DNA from: Pseudomonadota bacterium
GTDB taxonomy: Bacteria > Pseudomonadota > Alphaproteobacteria > Rhizobiales > Pleomorphomonadaceae
Length of the DNA stretch: 64,000 nt
Reading direction: 5' to 3'
Assembly: GCA_023436885.1 (NCBI GenBank)
Contig: JAEZHI010000038.1
Location: 248,001 to 312,000, forward strand
Every line of letters starts with the position of its first letter. The first letter of the stretch is position 1. Shown piece by piece: positions 43,946 through 52,279 of this stretch. The position numbers and the translations under genes are program-made. The notes below the pieces were generated by a model. The model searched no databases, was not told the DNA's origin, and saw only the letters and a program-made list of their open reading frames with translations.

Positions 43946-45343
43946 TTGGTTTGGTCCGAACATCTGGCACTCATCTACCTGCTAGTCGAATGGTCGATCC
44001 GTCTTGCCATGGTGGTGATCGTACCGTTGCGCCGTCCGCCGGAAGCGGCGCGCAGCTGGTTGCTGCTGGTGTTTTTTCTGCCGGTGCCAGCGCTCGTTCT
44101 TTACCGACTGATCGGCCGCCCGCGTTTTCCCGCTTGGCGGCAACAGCGCTTTGCAGAAGCGACGACCTTGCGGCGTCGCGCATGCTCGTCATTGCCGGCG
44201 CCTGGCAATCCCGTTCCCGGCATCGCCGAACTTGCCGAACGGCTTGGCGAGTTTCCCGCGACCGGCGCCTCTGATCTTTCCCTGTTGTCGGATTATGAGC
44301 TGTCGATCGACAACCTCGTGGCTGATATCGATGCGGCGGAATTTAGCGTTCACCTGCTGACCTACATTTTCGCCGACGATAAGACCGGCCGTAAGGTTGC
44401 GGCCGCTCTTGGGCGCGCGGTTTGGCGTGGCGTTGATGTTCGCGTGCTGATCGATGCCGTCGGCTCGCGCCCTTGGAAGCGGCGGACGCTTGCACTCCTT
44501 GCCGCCGAGGGCGTTCCCTGCAGGCTCGTTCTACCTGTGCGCTGGTGGACGACGGTGCGGCGGGCACGCGCCGATCTCCGCAATCATCGCAAGATCGCCG
44601 TCATGGATGGTCGCCTCGCCTACGTCGGCTCGCAGAATATTGTCGACCGGAATTTCCGGCGTGGCATCGTCAATGATGAGTTGGTAGCCCGTGTCGAGGG
44701 GCCAGTCGCCACGGCGGTGGCGGCCGTTTTTGCCAGCGATTGGTACCTTGAAACGCGCGAAGCCTTGCCCGTGCCGACAAGGCCGGTGGCGGCCTCGGCC
44801 TCCGTCCAGATAATGCCAAGCGGTCCGGACTATGGCGTGCCCGGTTTCGAACGTCTGCTGGTGGCACTGATTCACGCGGCCGAAACCCGGGTTACGTTGG
44901 TAAGTCCCTATCTCATTCCCGATGAAGCGCTGTTGGCCGCCCTACAGACCGCCGCTTATCGCGGCGTCACCATCGATCTTGTCGTCTCCAGAGTGGTTGA
45001 CCAGCGAATGGTCCGCCTGGCGCAGCGCTCCTTCTACGATGAGCTGATGTCGATGGGCGTGCGCATCCATCGCTATCGCCGACATCTCCTCCACGCCAAG
45101 CATGTCTCGATCGACGACCGGATCGGCGTCATCGGGTCGGGCAACGCCGATCTCAGGTCGTTCACGCTCAATGCCGAGATCAGCATGCTCCTTTACGAAC
45201 CGGCGCACGTGGCGGAACTGGTTGCCCAGCAGGCACAGTGCATGGCTTTGAGCGATCGCCTTGATCTGGTGGAGTGGCGTCGCCGTTCCATGGTGAGGAG
45301 CCTGGCTGAGAACCTCGCACGGCTGGTCAGTCCTTTGCTCTGA
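43946..45343 (+). CDS. cls: Phospholipase D-like cardiolipin synthase
   Basis: 465 residues. The hydrophobic N-terminus has two membrane segments (about residues 5-25 and 35-57). Two HKD motifs follow: NHRKIAVMDGRLAYVGSQN near residue 213 and HAKHVSIDDRIGVIGSGNAD near residue 381, the paired catalytic His/Lys/Asp of the phospholipase D superfamily. It most likely condenses phosphatidylglycerol to cardiolipin at the inner membrane. TTG 43946 is chosen because GGAGGG sits 7 bases upstream. It is unrelated to the flanking sugar genes and convergent with the amino-acid ABC operon. Confidence 0.88.
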   Translation: MVWSEHLALIYLLVEWSIRLAMVVIVPLRRPPEAARSWLLLVFFLPVPALVLYRLIGRPRFPAWRQQRFAEATTLRRRACSSLPAPGNPVPGIAELAERLGEFPATGASDLSLLSDYELSIDNLVADIDAAEFSVHLLTYIFADDKTGRKVAAALGRAVWRGVDVRVLIDAVGSRPWKRRTLALLAAEGVPCRLVLPVRWWTTVRRARADLRNHRKIAVMDGRLAYVGSQNIVDRNFRRGIVNDELVARVEGPVATAVAAVFASDWYLETREALPVPTRPVAASASVQIMPSGPDYGVPGFERLLVALIHAAETRVTLVSPYLIPDEALLAALQTAAYRGVTIDLVVSRVVDQRMVRLAQRSFYDELMSMGVRIHRYRRHLLHAKHVSIDDRIGVIGSGNADLRSFTLNAEISMLLYEPAHVAELVAQQAQCMALSDRLDLVEWRRRSMVRSLAENLARLVSPLL

Positions 45344-45386
45344 CCAGCTGCGCAGTATGTCTCGTTAAGTCGCGACGCCTTAATAC

Positions 45387-46907
45387 CTACAGCACCTCGT
45401 TGAGGAAACGCTGGAGGCGGGGGCTCTTTGGGTGGTCGAAGATCTCGTCAGGCGTGCCTGCCTCTACGATGCGCCCCTCGTCCATGAATACGACCTGATC
45501 GGCGACTTTGCGGGCAAATCCCATTTCATGGGTAACCACAACCATGGTCATGCCGCGACGCCCGAGCTCGGACATCAGGTTAAGCACACCTTTGACGAGC
45601 TCGGGGTCAAGCGCGCTGGTCACCTCGTCGAACAGGATGACTTCCGGTGCCATCGCCAGCGCCCGGGCGATGGCAACGCGCTGCTGTTGGCCGCCGGAGA
45701 GGCTGCTCGGCCTGTGATCCATGCGGCTGGCAAGACCGACATCGGAGAGACGCGCTTCCGCAATGCGCTTTGCCTCGGCAAGCGGCATCTTTTTCACCTT
45801 GGTGAGGGCCAGCATGACGTTTTCAAGCGCGGTATGATCCGGGAACAAGTTGAACTGCTGGAACACCATGCCGACGCGTCGGCGCAGTGTTTCCGGCTTC
45901 ATGGTGAGGATCGACGCGCCATCAATCGTCACGTCGCCGGCTTTGAATTCCACCAGACGATTGAGACAGCGCAGAAGCGTCGACTTGCCCGATCCTGAGG
46001 GGCCGATGATGCAGGTCACCGTACCCGCCTTCACGTCGAGATCGATACCTTTCAGAACTTCGAGGTCGCCATAGCACATGCCGAGGCCACGCACAGTGAG
46101 GCTGCCGCCCTTGAAGCTGGGCTTGTCTGCGACATTCTTGGCTTCCGCGACGCTGCCCTGCAGCTCGCCGACTTCTTCCAGGCCGGAGATCAGTGTCGTT
46201 GGGCGCCGCCCGGTCCTGAGCCGGTTGTCGACATAGTTGACGAGATGGGTGAGTGGCACGGTGATGACGAGATAGAAGATGCCGGCAAGCAGCAACGGCG
46301 ACAGGTTACCCGTGACCACCGCCTGATCCTGGCCGACACGGAAAATCTCACGTTCGGAGGCGAGAAGGCCGAGGAAGTAGACGAGGCTCGAATCCTTGAC
46401 GTTGCCGATGAACTGATTGACCAGCGCCGGCAGCACGCGGCGGATGCCCTGCGGAATGACGATGAGCCGCATGCCCTGACCATAGCTCATCGACAGCGCC
46501 CGGCAGGCTTCCATCTGGCCGCGTTCGACGCTCTGGATGCCGGAACGGAAGATCTCGCCGATATAGGCACCAGCGATCAGGCTGAGCGCGATGATGCCGA
46601 GCGGATAAGGCGACGGGCCGAAGAGCTGGCGGCCGATGCGGGCAAAGCCCTGGCCGATGATCAGGATGGTCAGAATGGCTGGCAAGCCACGGAAAATGTC
46701 GGTGTAGAGCCGGGCCGGCAGCCGCATCCAGGGCGATCGCGAAATGCCCATCACGGCGAGAACGATGCCGACCAATATGCCGAGAATCGTCGAGGCAAAA
46801 GCGAGGATGAGCGTGTTCTTGAGACCGATGAACAGCATGTTCGGCAACACGGCCGCCATCGCATCGAAATCCAGAAAGCTGCGACGAACGTTCTCGAACC
46901 ATTCCAT
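45387..46907 (-). CDS. Amino-acid-type ABC transporter, fused permease and ATP-binding protein
   Basis: 506 residues. Residues 1 to about 230 form a HisM-type permease (GLKNTLILAFASTILGILVG; SGIQSVERGQMEACRALSMS). Residues about 262-506 form the ATPase (Walker A GPSGSGKSTLLRC, signature LSGGQQQRVAIARAL, Walker B VILFDEVTSALDPE). Such one-polypeptide permease/ATPase fusions are known in polar amino acid uptake but are less common than separate genes. ATG 46907 was chosen from domain start; its ribosome-binding site is weak. The binding protein is encoded just upstream. With the nearby FrlB/FrlD enzymes, glycated amino acids are a plausible cargo (inference). Confidence 0.92.
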   Translation of the reverse strand: MEWFENVRRSFLDFDAMAAVLPNMLFIGLKNTLILAFASTILGILVGIVLAVMGISRSPWMRLPARLYTDIFRGLPAILTILIIGQGFARIGRQLFGPSPYPLGIIALSLIAGAYIGEIFRSGIQSVERGQMEACRALSMSYGQGMRLIVIPQGIRRVLPALVNQFIGNVKDSSLVYFLGLLASEREIFRVGQDQAVVTGNLSPLLLAGIFYLVITVPLTHLVNYVDNRLRTGRRPTTLISGLEEVGELQGSVAEAKNVADKPSFKGGSLTVRGLGMCYGDLEVLKGIDLDVKAGTVTCIIGPSGSGKSTLLRCLNRLVEFKAGDVTIDGASILTMKPETLRRRVGMVFQQFNLFPDHTALENVMLALTKVKKMPLAEAKRIAEARLSDVGLASRMDHRPSSLSGGQQQRVAIARALAMAPEVILFDEVTSALDPELVKGVLNLMSELGRRGMTMVVVTHEMGFARKVADQVVFMDEGRIVEAGTPDEIFDHPKSPRLQRFLNEVL

Positions 46908-47029
46908 TGGGGAAGACTTTCCAAGTCGGCTGCTGAGCGAGACAAAAAGAAACCGGGTACGCGAGGGGGCGTCCCGGTCAAGGGGCCGTCCGGCAGGGGG
47001 CGTGGACGGCTTTTCACAGGGACCTGTCG

Positions 47030-47056
47030 CCGCGCCCGGAGCGATGCCGGGCGCGG
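47030..47056 (-). other. Intercistronic hairpin between binding protein and fused permease/ATPase
   Basis: Perfect 10-bp stem CCGCGCCCGG (47030-47039) / CCGGGCGCGG (47047-47056) with a 7-base loop, 9 bases after the binding-protein stop and without a T-run. It is placed like the hairpins of the sugar ABC operons and probably gives excess binding-protein mRNA. Confidence 0.55.
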
Positions 47057-47064
47057 AGGTCGTT

Positions 47065-47898
47065 TTACTTCTTCGACGGCAGGTACTGGTCGGGCATCGG
47101 CGAACCCGGGAACCACTTCTGATACAGGTCACGCCAGGTACCGTCTTCCATCGCGGCATGCAGGTTCTTGTTGAGCGCTTCGCGGAAGGCGTCATTGCCC
47201 TTGCGGACGACGAAGCCAGCCGGTGCGTCGAAGGACGGGATATTCACGGCAAGCTTCAGCGCCGGATAGGTCTCGCTATACTGTTTGGCCGCCTCGTAAT
47301 CGAGGAAGTGGGCGTCGACCGTGCCGTTGTTGAGGCCCGAGACAGCTGAGTTATTGTCGGGGAATTTCACGATGTCCGAGCCGGTGAAGTTCTTCTCGGC
47401 ATAGATTTCCTGCAGGGTGCCCTGCACGACGCCGAGGCGCTTGCCCTTGAGCCCCTCAGGCGCGGTGATTGACGCGTCCGGCGTCAGCACAGTCAGGTAA
47501 CCGGCGAGGTAGCCGTCCGAGAAATCGACCGTCTTCTTGCGGGCCTCGGTGGTGCCGATGGCGGCAACTGCCACGTCGAAGCGGCCGTTGGCCACCGACG
47601 GCATCAGGGCCGAGAAGTCTTGGCCGGTGAAGGTGACGTGATCCTTGTCGAACCCCATGCGCGAGACGACGTTCAGGAAGAATTCAATGTCGAAGCCGCT
47701 GAATTGGCCGTTGGCGTCGACGAAGGCATAGGGTTTGGCGTCGCCCATGGTGCCGACACTGATCGTCGCAGGATCGATCAGTCCGTAGGGATTGTCACCG
47801 GCGGCAGTGGCAGCCGAGGCGCCGGTGGCGACAAGAGCGGCCATCAGGCCAATGCTGCGGATCTGGCGGCCCAACCCTTTCATTGCACTGCTGATCAT
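47065..47898 (-). CDS. Amino-acid-type ABC substrate-binding protein (SBP_bac_3)
   Basis: 277 residues. Signal peptide: KGLGRQIRSIGLMAALVATGASAATA. The mature domain has the family-3 pattern (DIEFFLNVVSRMG, DFSALMPSVANGRFDVAVAAIGTTEARKKTVDFSDGY, VVQGTLQEIYAEKN). It binds a polar amino acid or a derivative in the periplasm and delivers it to the fused permease/ATPase. ATG 47898 follows GGAG at 8 bases. The upstream 350-base divergent region contains two strong palindromes shared with the LacI gene promoter. Confidence 0.92.
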   Translation of the reverse strand: MISSAMKGLGRQIRSIGLMAALVATGASAATAAGDNPYGLIDPATISVGTMGDAKPYAFVDANGQFSGFDIEFFLNVVSRMGFDKDHVTFTGQDFSALMPSVANGRFDVAVAAIGTTEARKKTVDFSDGYLAGYLTVLTPDASITAPEGLKGKRLGVVQGTLQEIYAEKNFTGSDIVKFPDNNSAVSGLNNGTVDAHFLDYEAAKQYSETYPALKLAVNIPSFDAPAGFVVRKGNDAFREALNKNLHAAMEDGTWRDLYQKWFPGSPMPDQYLPSKK

Positions 47899-48181
47899 GT
47901 GCTGTTCTCCTTGTTGTTGTGCTTGCTTTCGTCTGTTTCCGCCGTGCCTTCCATGGTGGCGGCAACCCTCGCTCCGAACGGATGCCCTGCTGGATTCCCG
48001 TCTGGATTTCTTCGAATGGCGAAGTAAAAGTTACTCAGCTTCGCCAAAACAAGTTTCCATGCCACGTCGTATCCCTGCGACACGGCGGTAGAACTTTTGA
48101 TCATCGTCTCTCTATGGCCGATGTTGGCTTGGCCATGTTCGACACGCTTATCTTCAACGCTTCGCCGGTCATAATGTAGTG

Positions 48182-48195
48182 TGAGACCGGTCTCA
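48182..48195. promoter_or_regulatory. LacI-type operator, perfect 14-bp palindrome
   Basis: TGAGACCGGTCTCA, fully symmetrical with central CG, the usual form of LacI-family operators, 58 bases before the LacI start. Probably autoregulation by the 48253-49341 product and possibly control of the divergent ABC operon. Confidence 0.6.
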
Positions 48196-48214
48196 GTTCG
48201 GAGGTTATTGCGAC

Positions 48215-48231
48215 ATTGACGTGACGTCAAT
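48215..48231. promoter_or_regulatory. Palindrome ATTGACGT-G-ACGTCAAT, possible GntR operator
   Basis: Perfect 8-bp arms around one central base, 22 bases before the LacI start. The core TGACGT/ACGTCA also forms the palindrome between frlB and the GntR gene (51328-51339), which suggests a common regulator for uptake and catabolism of the same compound. The arms also resemble an FNR-like TTGAC...GTCAA but with 5 instead of 4 central bases. Confidence 0.45.
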
Positions 48232-48252
48232 CGCTATGTAGTGCTACAGCCC

Positions 48253-49341
48253 ATGGACAGAAAAACTTCTCCCTTTCGCCCCGTAACGGTGGCCGACGTG
48301 GCGCGGCGCGCCGAGGTCTCCAAGGCCACCGCAGCCCGCGTACTCGGCGGTTACGGTCCCGTCAGCGATGAGGTGAAGTTGCGTGTCCAGGCGGCCGCCA
48401 AGGCGCTCGACTATCGGCCCAACGAGCTGGCGCGCTCGGTGAGCACCGGCAAGTCCGGCACCATCGGCGTCGTGGTCGGCGATATCGAGAATGCCTTCTT
48501 CGGCATCGCGGTGCGCAGCATTTCCGATACCGCCCACCGGCACGGCTTCAACGTCATCCTGGCTAATTCCGGCGAGGAAGTGGAGGCGGAGAAGGCGGCG
48601 CTCAAGGTGCTGGTCGGCAAGCGGGTGGATGGCTTGATCGTTACGCCGGCCGACAACCGCAACGTCGCCCATCTCCGCGATATCGTCCGGTCGCGTCGCC
48701 CGCTGGTGCTGTTCGACCGGCCGATCGAAGGTCTTGCTGCCGATGTTGTGGTTAGCGACGATCGTGACGCGGCTTTCGCCGCCACGACGCGCCTGATCGA
48801 GAGCGGTCACCGGCACTTGGCCTATGTCACCGCGCTCAATGCCGAACCGCCGATTTTTACCGGACCTGAGCAGCTCTACACCTCGTCCGTCAAAGAGCGA
48901 ATCGACGGCTTTCTGGCGGCCTGCCATGCCGCCGGCATCGAGGCGCCGGAACGGGGCGTTTGTCTTGCCGGCAATGCTGCTACTGGCCTGCAGCGTGCGT
49001 CGATCGAACGTCTCCTGTCTGCCGTTGAGTCCCCAACGGCTATCTTGGCCTCGGACAGCATCGTCGCCTTTGAGATCTTCAAAGTGATGCGGGCGCGAGG
49101 CCTTCGCATCCCCGACGACTTGTCCCTGGTTTCCTTCTACGATGCCGAGTGGACGTCGGTCACGACGCCACCGATCAGCGTCATCGACCAGCCGGTCTAC
49201 GATATGGGCACCCAGGCGGCCGAACTGCTGATTGCTCGCATCAACGGCGAAACGCCGCCCGCCCGTCACTGCGTGTTGCCCACCCGCTTTATCGAGCGAG
49301 GTTCGATCGGTATTCCCCGTTCCATGATGGCAGCCACCTGA
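48253..49341 (+). CDS. LacI-family transcriptional regulator (next to Amadori genes)
   Basis: 362 residues. HTH (TVADVARRAEVSKATAARVLGG), hinge ALDYRPNELARSVSTG, then a periplasmic-binding-like sensor (IGVVVGDIENAFFGIAVRSISDTA; SLVSFYDAEWTSVTTPPISV). ATG 48253 is taken as start, since the frame from 48241 adds only four residues. The gene is divergent from the amino-acid ABC operon and convergent with frlD. A perfect LacI-type palindrome lies in its promoter. The effector is unknown; a sugar-amine compound would fit the context. Confidence 0.9.
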   Translation: MDRKTSPFRPVTVADVARRAEVSKATAARVLGGYGPVSDEVKLRVQAAAKALDYRPNELARSVSTGKSGTIGVVVGDIENAFFGIAVRSISDTAHRHGFNVILANSGEEVEAEKAALKVLVGKRVDGLIVTPADNRNVAHLRDIVRSRRPLVLFDRPIEGLAADVVVSDDRDAAFAATTRLIESGHRHLAYVTALNAEPPIFTGPEQLYTSSVKERIDGFLAACHAAGIEAPERGVCLAGNAATGLQRASIERLLSAVESPTAILASDSIVAFEIFKVMRARGLRIPDDLSLVSFYDAEWTSVTTPPISVIDQPVYDMGTQAAELLIARINGETPPARHCVLPTRFIERGSIGIPRSMMAAT

Positions 49342-49396
49342 CCGTTGCCGGTCCAGCGCCGGGTGTGGTTGGTGGGACGTACTCATGCAGGTAGCC

Positions 49397-50242
49397 TCAG
49401 TCGCTGGCGGGATGAGGATAGCCGAAGGCACCGAAGTAGCTGCAGGTGGCCGCGGCGCATTCGGCTGCGAAATCCAGAGCAGCTCCGATGGGCCGCCCTG
49501 TCAGGATGCCGGTGAGATAGCCGGCCAGGAATGAATCGCCGGCTCCCAGCGTATCCACCACCTGGGCGGGCTTGATACCTTGGCGATAGCGGCGACCATT
49601 CGCCAGCCAGAAGGCGCCGTCGCTGCCGCGCGTCACCCCAACCGTGGTGACACCGAAACCTGAGACGTAACCTATGAGGTCATCGATCTCATGATCGGAG
49701 AGGCCTGAGCCGGACAGGAAGGCACCCGTGATATGCGGAGCGACCGAGGCAATGTAAGCGGGATCGCGATGGGTCGAGAAATCGAAAGTCAGTGTTTGTG
49801 CATGGGCGCGGATCTTCGGCAGCTCCGGCTCAAGGTAGCTGAACACCGAGGTATGGATATTGCCAAAGCTCTCGATGGCCTCAATGTCTTCGGCGTCCAT
49901 GCGCAGGGCAAGTGCCCGCTGAATACCGCCTTTGTTGGAGCCTAGAAAGACGCGGTCGCCTTTGTCATCCAGCGACACGACAGCCTTTCCGTTCGGGCCG
50001 AACGCCTGCCGCAACCGGTCGATCCAGATGCCTTCTTGCTGGAGGCTGCCGCGTACGTGGGCTCCTTCTGCGTCGTTACCGATCAGGCCGATATAGCCCG
50101 CTCGGGATAGACCATAGCGCTTGGCCAGCACCGGTACATTCAGGGCGTTGCCGCCGGGGAAGAACTCGCTGCGGTCCCGATAGAAATCCACCACGTTATC
50201 GCCGATGCCAAGCAGGGCCGGCGAGGACTCCGAAGCAGCCAT
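49397..50242 (-). CDS. frlD: PfkB-family kinase, FrlD-like (fructosamine 6-kinase)
   Basis: 281 residues. PfkB signatures: GGNALNVPVLAKRYG near the N-terminus and DTLGAGDSFLAGYLTG near residue 225 with the catalytic Asp. The N-terminal GIGDNVVDFY and the SGGNA-type loop resemble FrlD, the fructoselysine 6-kinase. It would phosphorylate a fructosamine (Amadori product) at C6. ATG 50242 follows AAAGGA at 6 bases. The gene is downstream of frlB on the same strand with an 85-base gap containing a hairpin. General sugar kinase activity is the alternative. Confidence 0.78.
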   Translation of the reverse strand: MAASESSPALLGIGDNVVDFYRDRSEFFPGGNALNVPVLAKRYGLSRAGYIGLIGNDAEGAHVRGSLQQEGIWIDRLRQAFGPNGKAVVSLDDKGDRVFLGSNKGGIQRALALRMDAEDIEAIESFGNIHTSVFSYLEPELPKIRAHAQTLTFDFSTHRDPAYIASVAPHITGAFLSGSGLSDHEIDDLIGYVSGFGVTTVGVTRGSDGAFWLANGRRYRQGIKPAQVVDTLGAGDSFLAGYLTGILTGRPIGAALDFAAECAAATCSYFGAFGYPHPASD

Positions 50243-50288
50243 CACTCATCCTTTCGGCCGTCGCGGTACGGCCAGCCTCACGTAGAAA

Positions 50289-50318
50289 GCGGGCAGGGCG
50301 ACACGTCGTCCCGCCCGC
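50289..50318 (-). other. Intercistronic hairpin between frlB and frlD
   Basis: Outer stem GCGGGC (50289-50294) / GCCCGC (50313-50318) with further pairing inside (GGG/CCC, CGAC/GTCG with small bulges), 9 bases after the frlB stop. No T-run, so it is not a classical terminator. Confidence 0.45.
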
Positions 50319-50327
50319 CGCAAGCTA

Positions 50328-51305
50328 TCAGTATTCCATGCGCCACATGTAGCGGCGAACGGTCAACGGATGGCCGCGGCTATCGGCGAGTGCCACCGCA
50401 TAGGCGCGCAGCAGCGCCGTGAACAGCATGGGCGTCAGATATTCGGCGGCATCGCCCGCCTGAGCCTCAAGGCCGAATTCGGCCGCATCAAGCACAAGAA
50501 GACGCTTCGAGTATTTTTCCGCGAAGGCGAGGGCCCGTTCGTCCATCTCGCGGGCATTGCCGAGGCCCTTGAGGATGATGAACGGCACGTCGAAGTCGGT
50601 CACCTCGAATGGGCCGTGGAAGTATTCGCCGGCGTGTATGGCTGCCGAATGCACCCACTGCATTTCCTGCAAGATGCAGATGGCGAAGGAGTAGGCCGAA
50701 CCCCAGTTTGCGCCCGAACCCATGGTGTAAATCACCGGCTCGCGCTTGTAGCTCTCGGCCCAGGCGGAGATCGACGGCTTGTGGCGCGCGATGACGTTCT
50801 CGATGGTCTTCGCCATGCCGCCCAGCGCCTGCTCGACCTTGGCGAGCTTGCCGTTACCCTCGCGGGCGGCAAGGATGCCGAAGACGAGGCGCATCAGCAT
50901 GGGCGCCGCGTGATCCTCAGATACCGCTAGCGGATTATACTGGTAGAGGATAACCGCCTCGGATGCCTGATCGAGCGGTGAGTTCTCGACGTGGGTGAAC
51001 GAGATGGTCAGCGCGCCAGCGTCGCGGGCATATTTGGCGGCGGCCACCGTCTCGGGCGTGTTGCCCGAATGCGAGCAAAGGATGACCACCGAACTCTTGC
51101 CGAGGCGCTTAGGCGCCCGGGCCAGGAATTCAGCGGAGCTGTAAGAGAAGCTGGCGATCTTTTCGGCCTCGCGTTCGACCGCGTAATGGCCGGACATGAG
51201 CAGCGCGTTGGAGCCGCCGCAGGCCACGAAGAAGATTTCCGTCACCGCCTCGCGAGCGGCCACTGCCTTCACCGCCGTCTCGACGTTCTTCACCACTTCC
51301 GTCAT
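50328..51305 (-). CDS. frlB: SIS-domain deglycase, FrlB-like (fructosamine-6-phosphate deglycase)
   Basis: 325 residues with two sugar isomerase (SIS) units: FFVACGGSNALLMSGHYA and CSHSGNTPETVAAAKYARDAGA in the first, YTMGSGANWGSAYSFAICILQEMQWVHSAAIHAGEYFHGPFEV in the second (Glu of HAGEYFHGP is the likely catalytic base). The C-terminal RRYMWRMEY parallels the ending of FrlB as I remember it. FrlB splits fructosamine 6-phosphates into glucose 6-phosphate and an amine or amino acid. ATG 51305 follows AAGGA at 7 bases. It is divergent from a GntR regulator. Confidence 0.82.
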   Translation of the reverse strand: MTEVVKNVETAVKAVAAREAVTEIFFVACGGSNALLMSGHYAVEREAEKIASFSYSSAEFLARAPKRLGKSSVVILCSHSGNTPETVAAAKYARDAGALTISFTHVENSPLDQASEAVILYQYNPLAVSEDHAAPMLMRLVFGILAAREGNGKLAKVEQALGGMAKTIENVIARHKPSISAWAESYKREPVIYTMGSGANWGSAYSFAICILQEMQWVHSAAIHAGEYFHGPFEVTDFDVPFIILKGLGNAREMDERALAFAEKYSKRLLVLDAAEFGLEAQAGDAAEYLTPMLFTALLRAYAVALADSRGHPLTVRRYMWRMEY

Positions 51306-51327
51306 GATTCAATCCTTGATAACGTCC

Positions 51328-51339
51328 TATGACGTCATA
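51328..51339. promoter_or_regulatory. Perfect palindrome TATGACGTCATA, likely GntR operator
   Basis: 12-bp perfect palindrome, 23 bases upstream of frlB and 162 bases upstream of the GntR start, inside the divergent promoter. Its TGACGTCA core matches the arms of the 48215-48231 palindrome. It is probably the binding site of the UTRA-domain regulator encoded next door. Confidence 0.5.
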
Positions 51340-51500
51340 TACGCTAATATGGCTTGTCGAGGTCTGTCAACGACGTTTTGAAGGTAGGCATATCGCCAAG
51401 CCCAATAGCCCCTTGGCGCGACGCAGAAGCGGTGACTTGGCGGGTGTTATGTGGCACGGTCACACGCACCGAGAATCCGGAATCGAGGAGAAAAGTCGCT

Positions 51501-52238
51501 TTGTCCCAGTCCGCCGACAGTCTCGCGAGGCAGGATGCTTCGCCGCTGTATCTCCAGCTCAAGAACAGCCTGACCGAGGCGATCCGGAGCGGACGCTACG
51601 CGCCTGGCGAGCCGGTGCCGACGGAGACACAGCTCTGCGAACAATATGCGGTGAGTCGCATCACAGTCCGGCGGGCGATCAGTGAATTGCAGGACGAGGG
51701 ATTTCTGGAAAAGCGCCATGGCAAGGGCACCTTCGTGTCCTTCCGTCGCATGGAGACCAGCCTCGTCGATCTGGCCGGATTCTCCGAGACCTATTCGCTA
51801 CAGGGCTACAAGGTCAGCAAGCAACTGCTCGGAGTCACCGAAGGTACCGCCGACAGCGCCCTCGCCCAGAAGCTCGCCATTGCCAAGGGCGCTCCGATCC
51901 TGACAATCAGGCGCCTGATCATGGCCGCCGATGCGCCGATGACCATCGAGATCTCCGACTTTCCGCTGGCCTTGTTTCCCGATCTCGCCAGTGAAATCGC
52001 TGGCGCCAGCTCGATCTATCGGCTGCTCAAGACCCGTTATGGCCGCGAGGTTCGCCACGCGCGTCGTGTGATCAACGTGCGCCTTGCCGGCCCCGACGAG
52101 CGCGAGCATCTCCATTGCCGCAGCGGCGAACCGCTGTTCGAGGTCGAGAAGGTCGTATTCGATGAGGCGGGCACGCCGCTGCAGCGCTCCCTGCTCTTGA
52201 CGCCGAGTAACCGCGTCAACTTCGTCATCCAGGTCTGA
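51501..52238 (+). CDS. GntR/UTRA (HutC-subfamily) regulator, FrlR-like
   Basis: 245 residues. Winged helix in the first 75 residues (YAPGEPVPTETQLCEQYAVS, ITVRRAISELQDEGFLEKR, GKGTFV), then a UTRA ligand-binding domain (GAPILTIRRLIMAADAPM; GEPLFEVEKVVFDEAGTPLQRS). TTG 51501 is chosen because GAGGAG lies about 10 bases upstream and the protein gets the normal family length; the longer frame from 51354 lies in the promoter. It is divergent from frlB-frlD and is probably their repressor, released by a (phospho)fructosamine. Confidence 0.88.
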   Translation: MSQSADSLARQDASPLYLQLKNSLTEAIRSGRYAPGEPVPTETQLCEQYAVSRITVRRAISELQDEGFLEKRHGKGTFVSFRRMETSLVDLAGFSETYSLQGYKVSKQLLGVTEGTADSALAQKLAIAKGAPILTIRRLIMAADAPMTIEISDFPLALFPDLASEIAGASSIYRLLKTRYGREVRHARRVINVRLAGPDEREHLHCRSGEPLFEVEKVVFDEAGTPLQRSLLLTPSNRVNFVIQV

Positions 52239-52279
52239 GCAGGCGCATCCGCTCTACACGAGGACGCCAACTGACCGCA

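Larger units (their letters stand above)
47899..48252. other. Divergent control region, amino-acid ABC operon / LacI regulator
   Basis: 354 bases with no credible gene; the frames seen on either strand are short and lack start signals. Two perfect palindromes stand 22-71 bases before the LacI start (48182-48195 and 48215-48231, listed separately). It probably contains promoters for both directions. Confidence 0.5.

Noticed and set aside
48215..48231. Reading the ATTGACGT-G-ACGTCAAT palindrome as an FNR/FixK box
   Set aside because: The TTGAC and GTCAA halves are separated by 5 bases instead of 4, and the core is shared with the frlB promoter palindrome.
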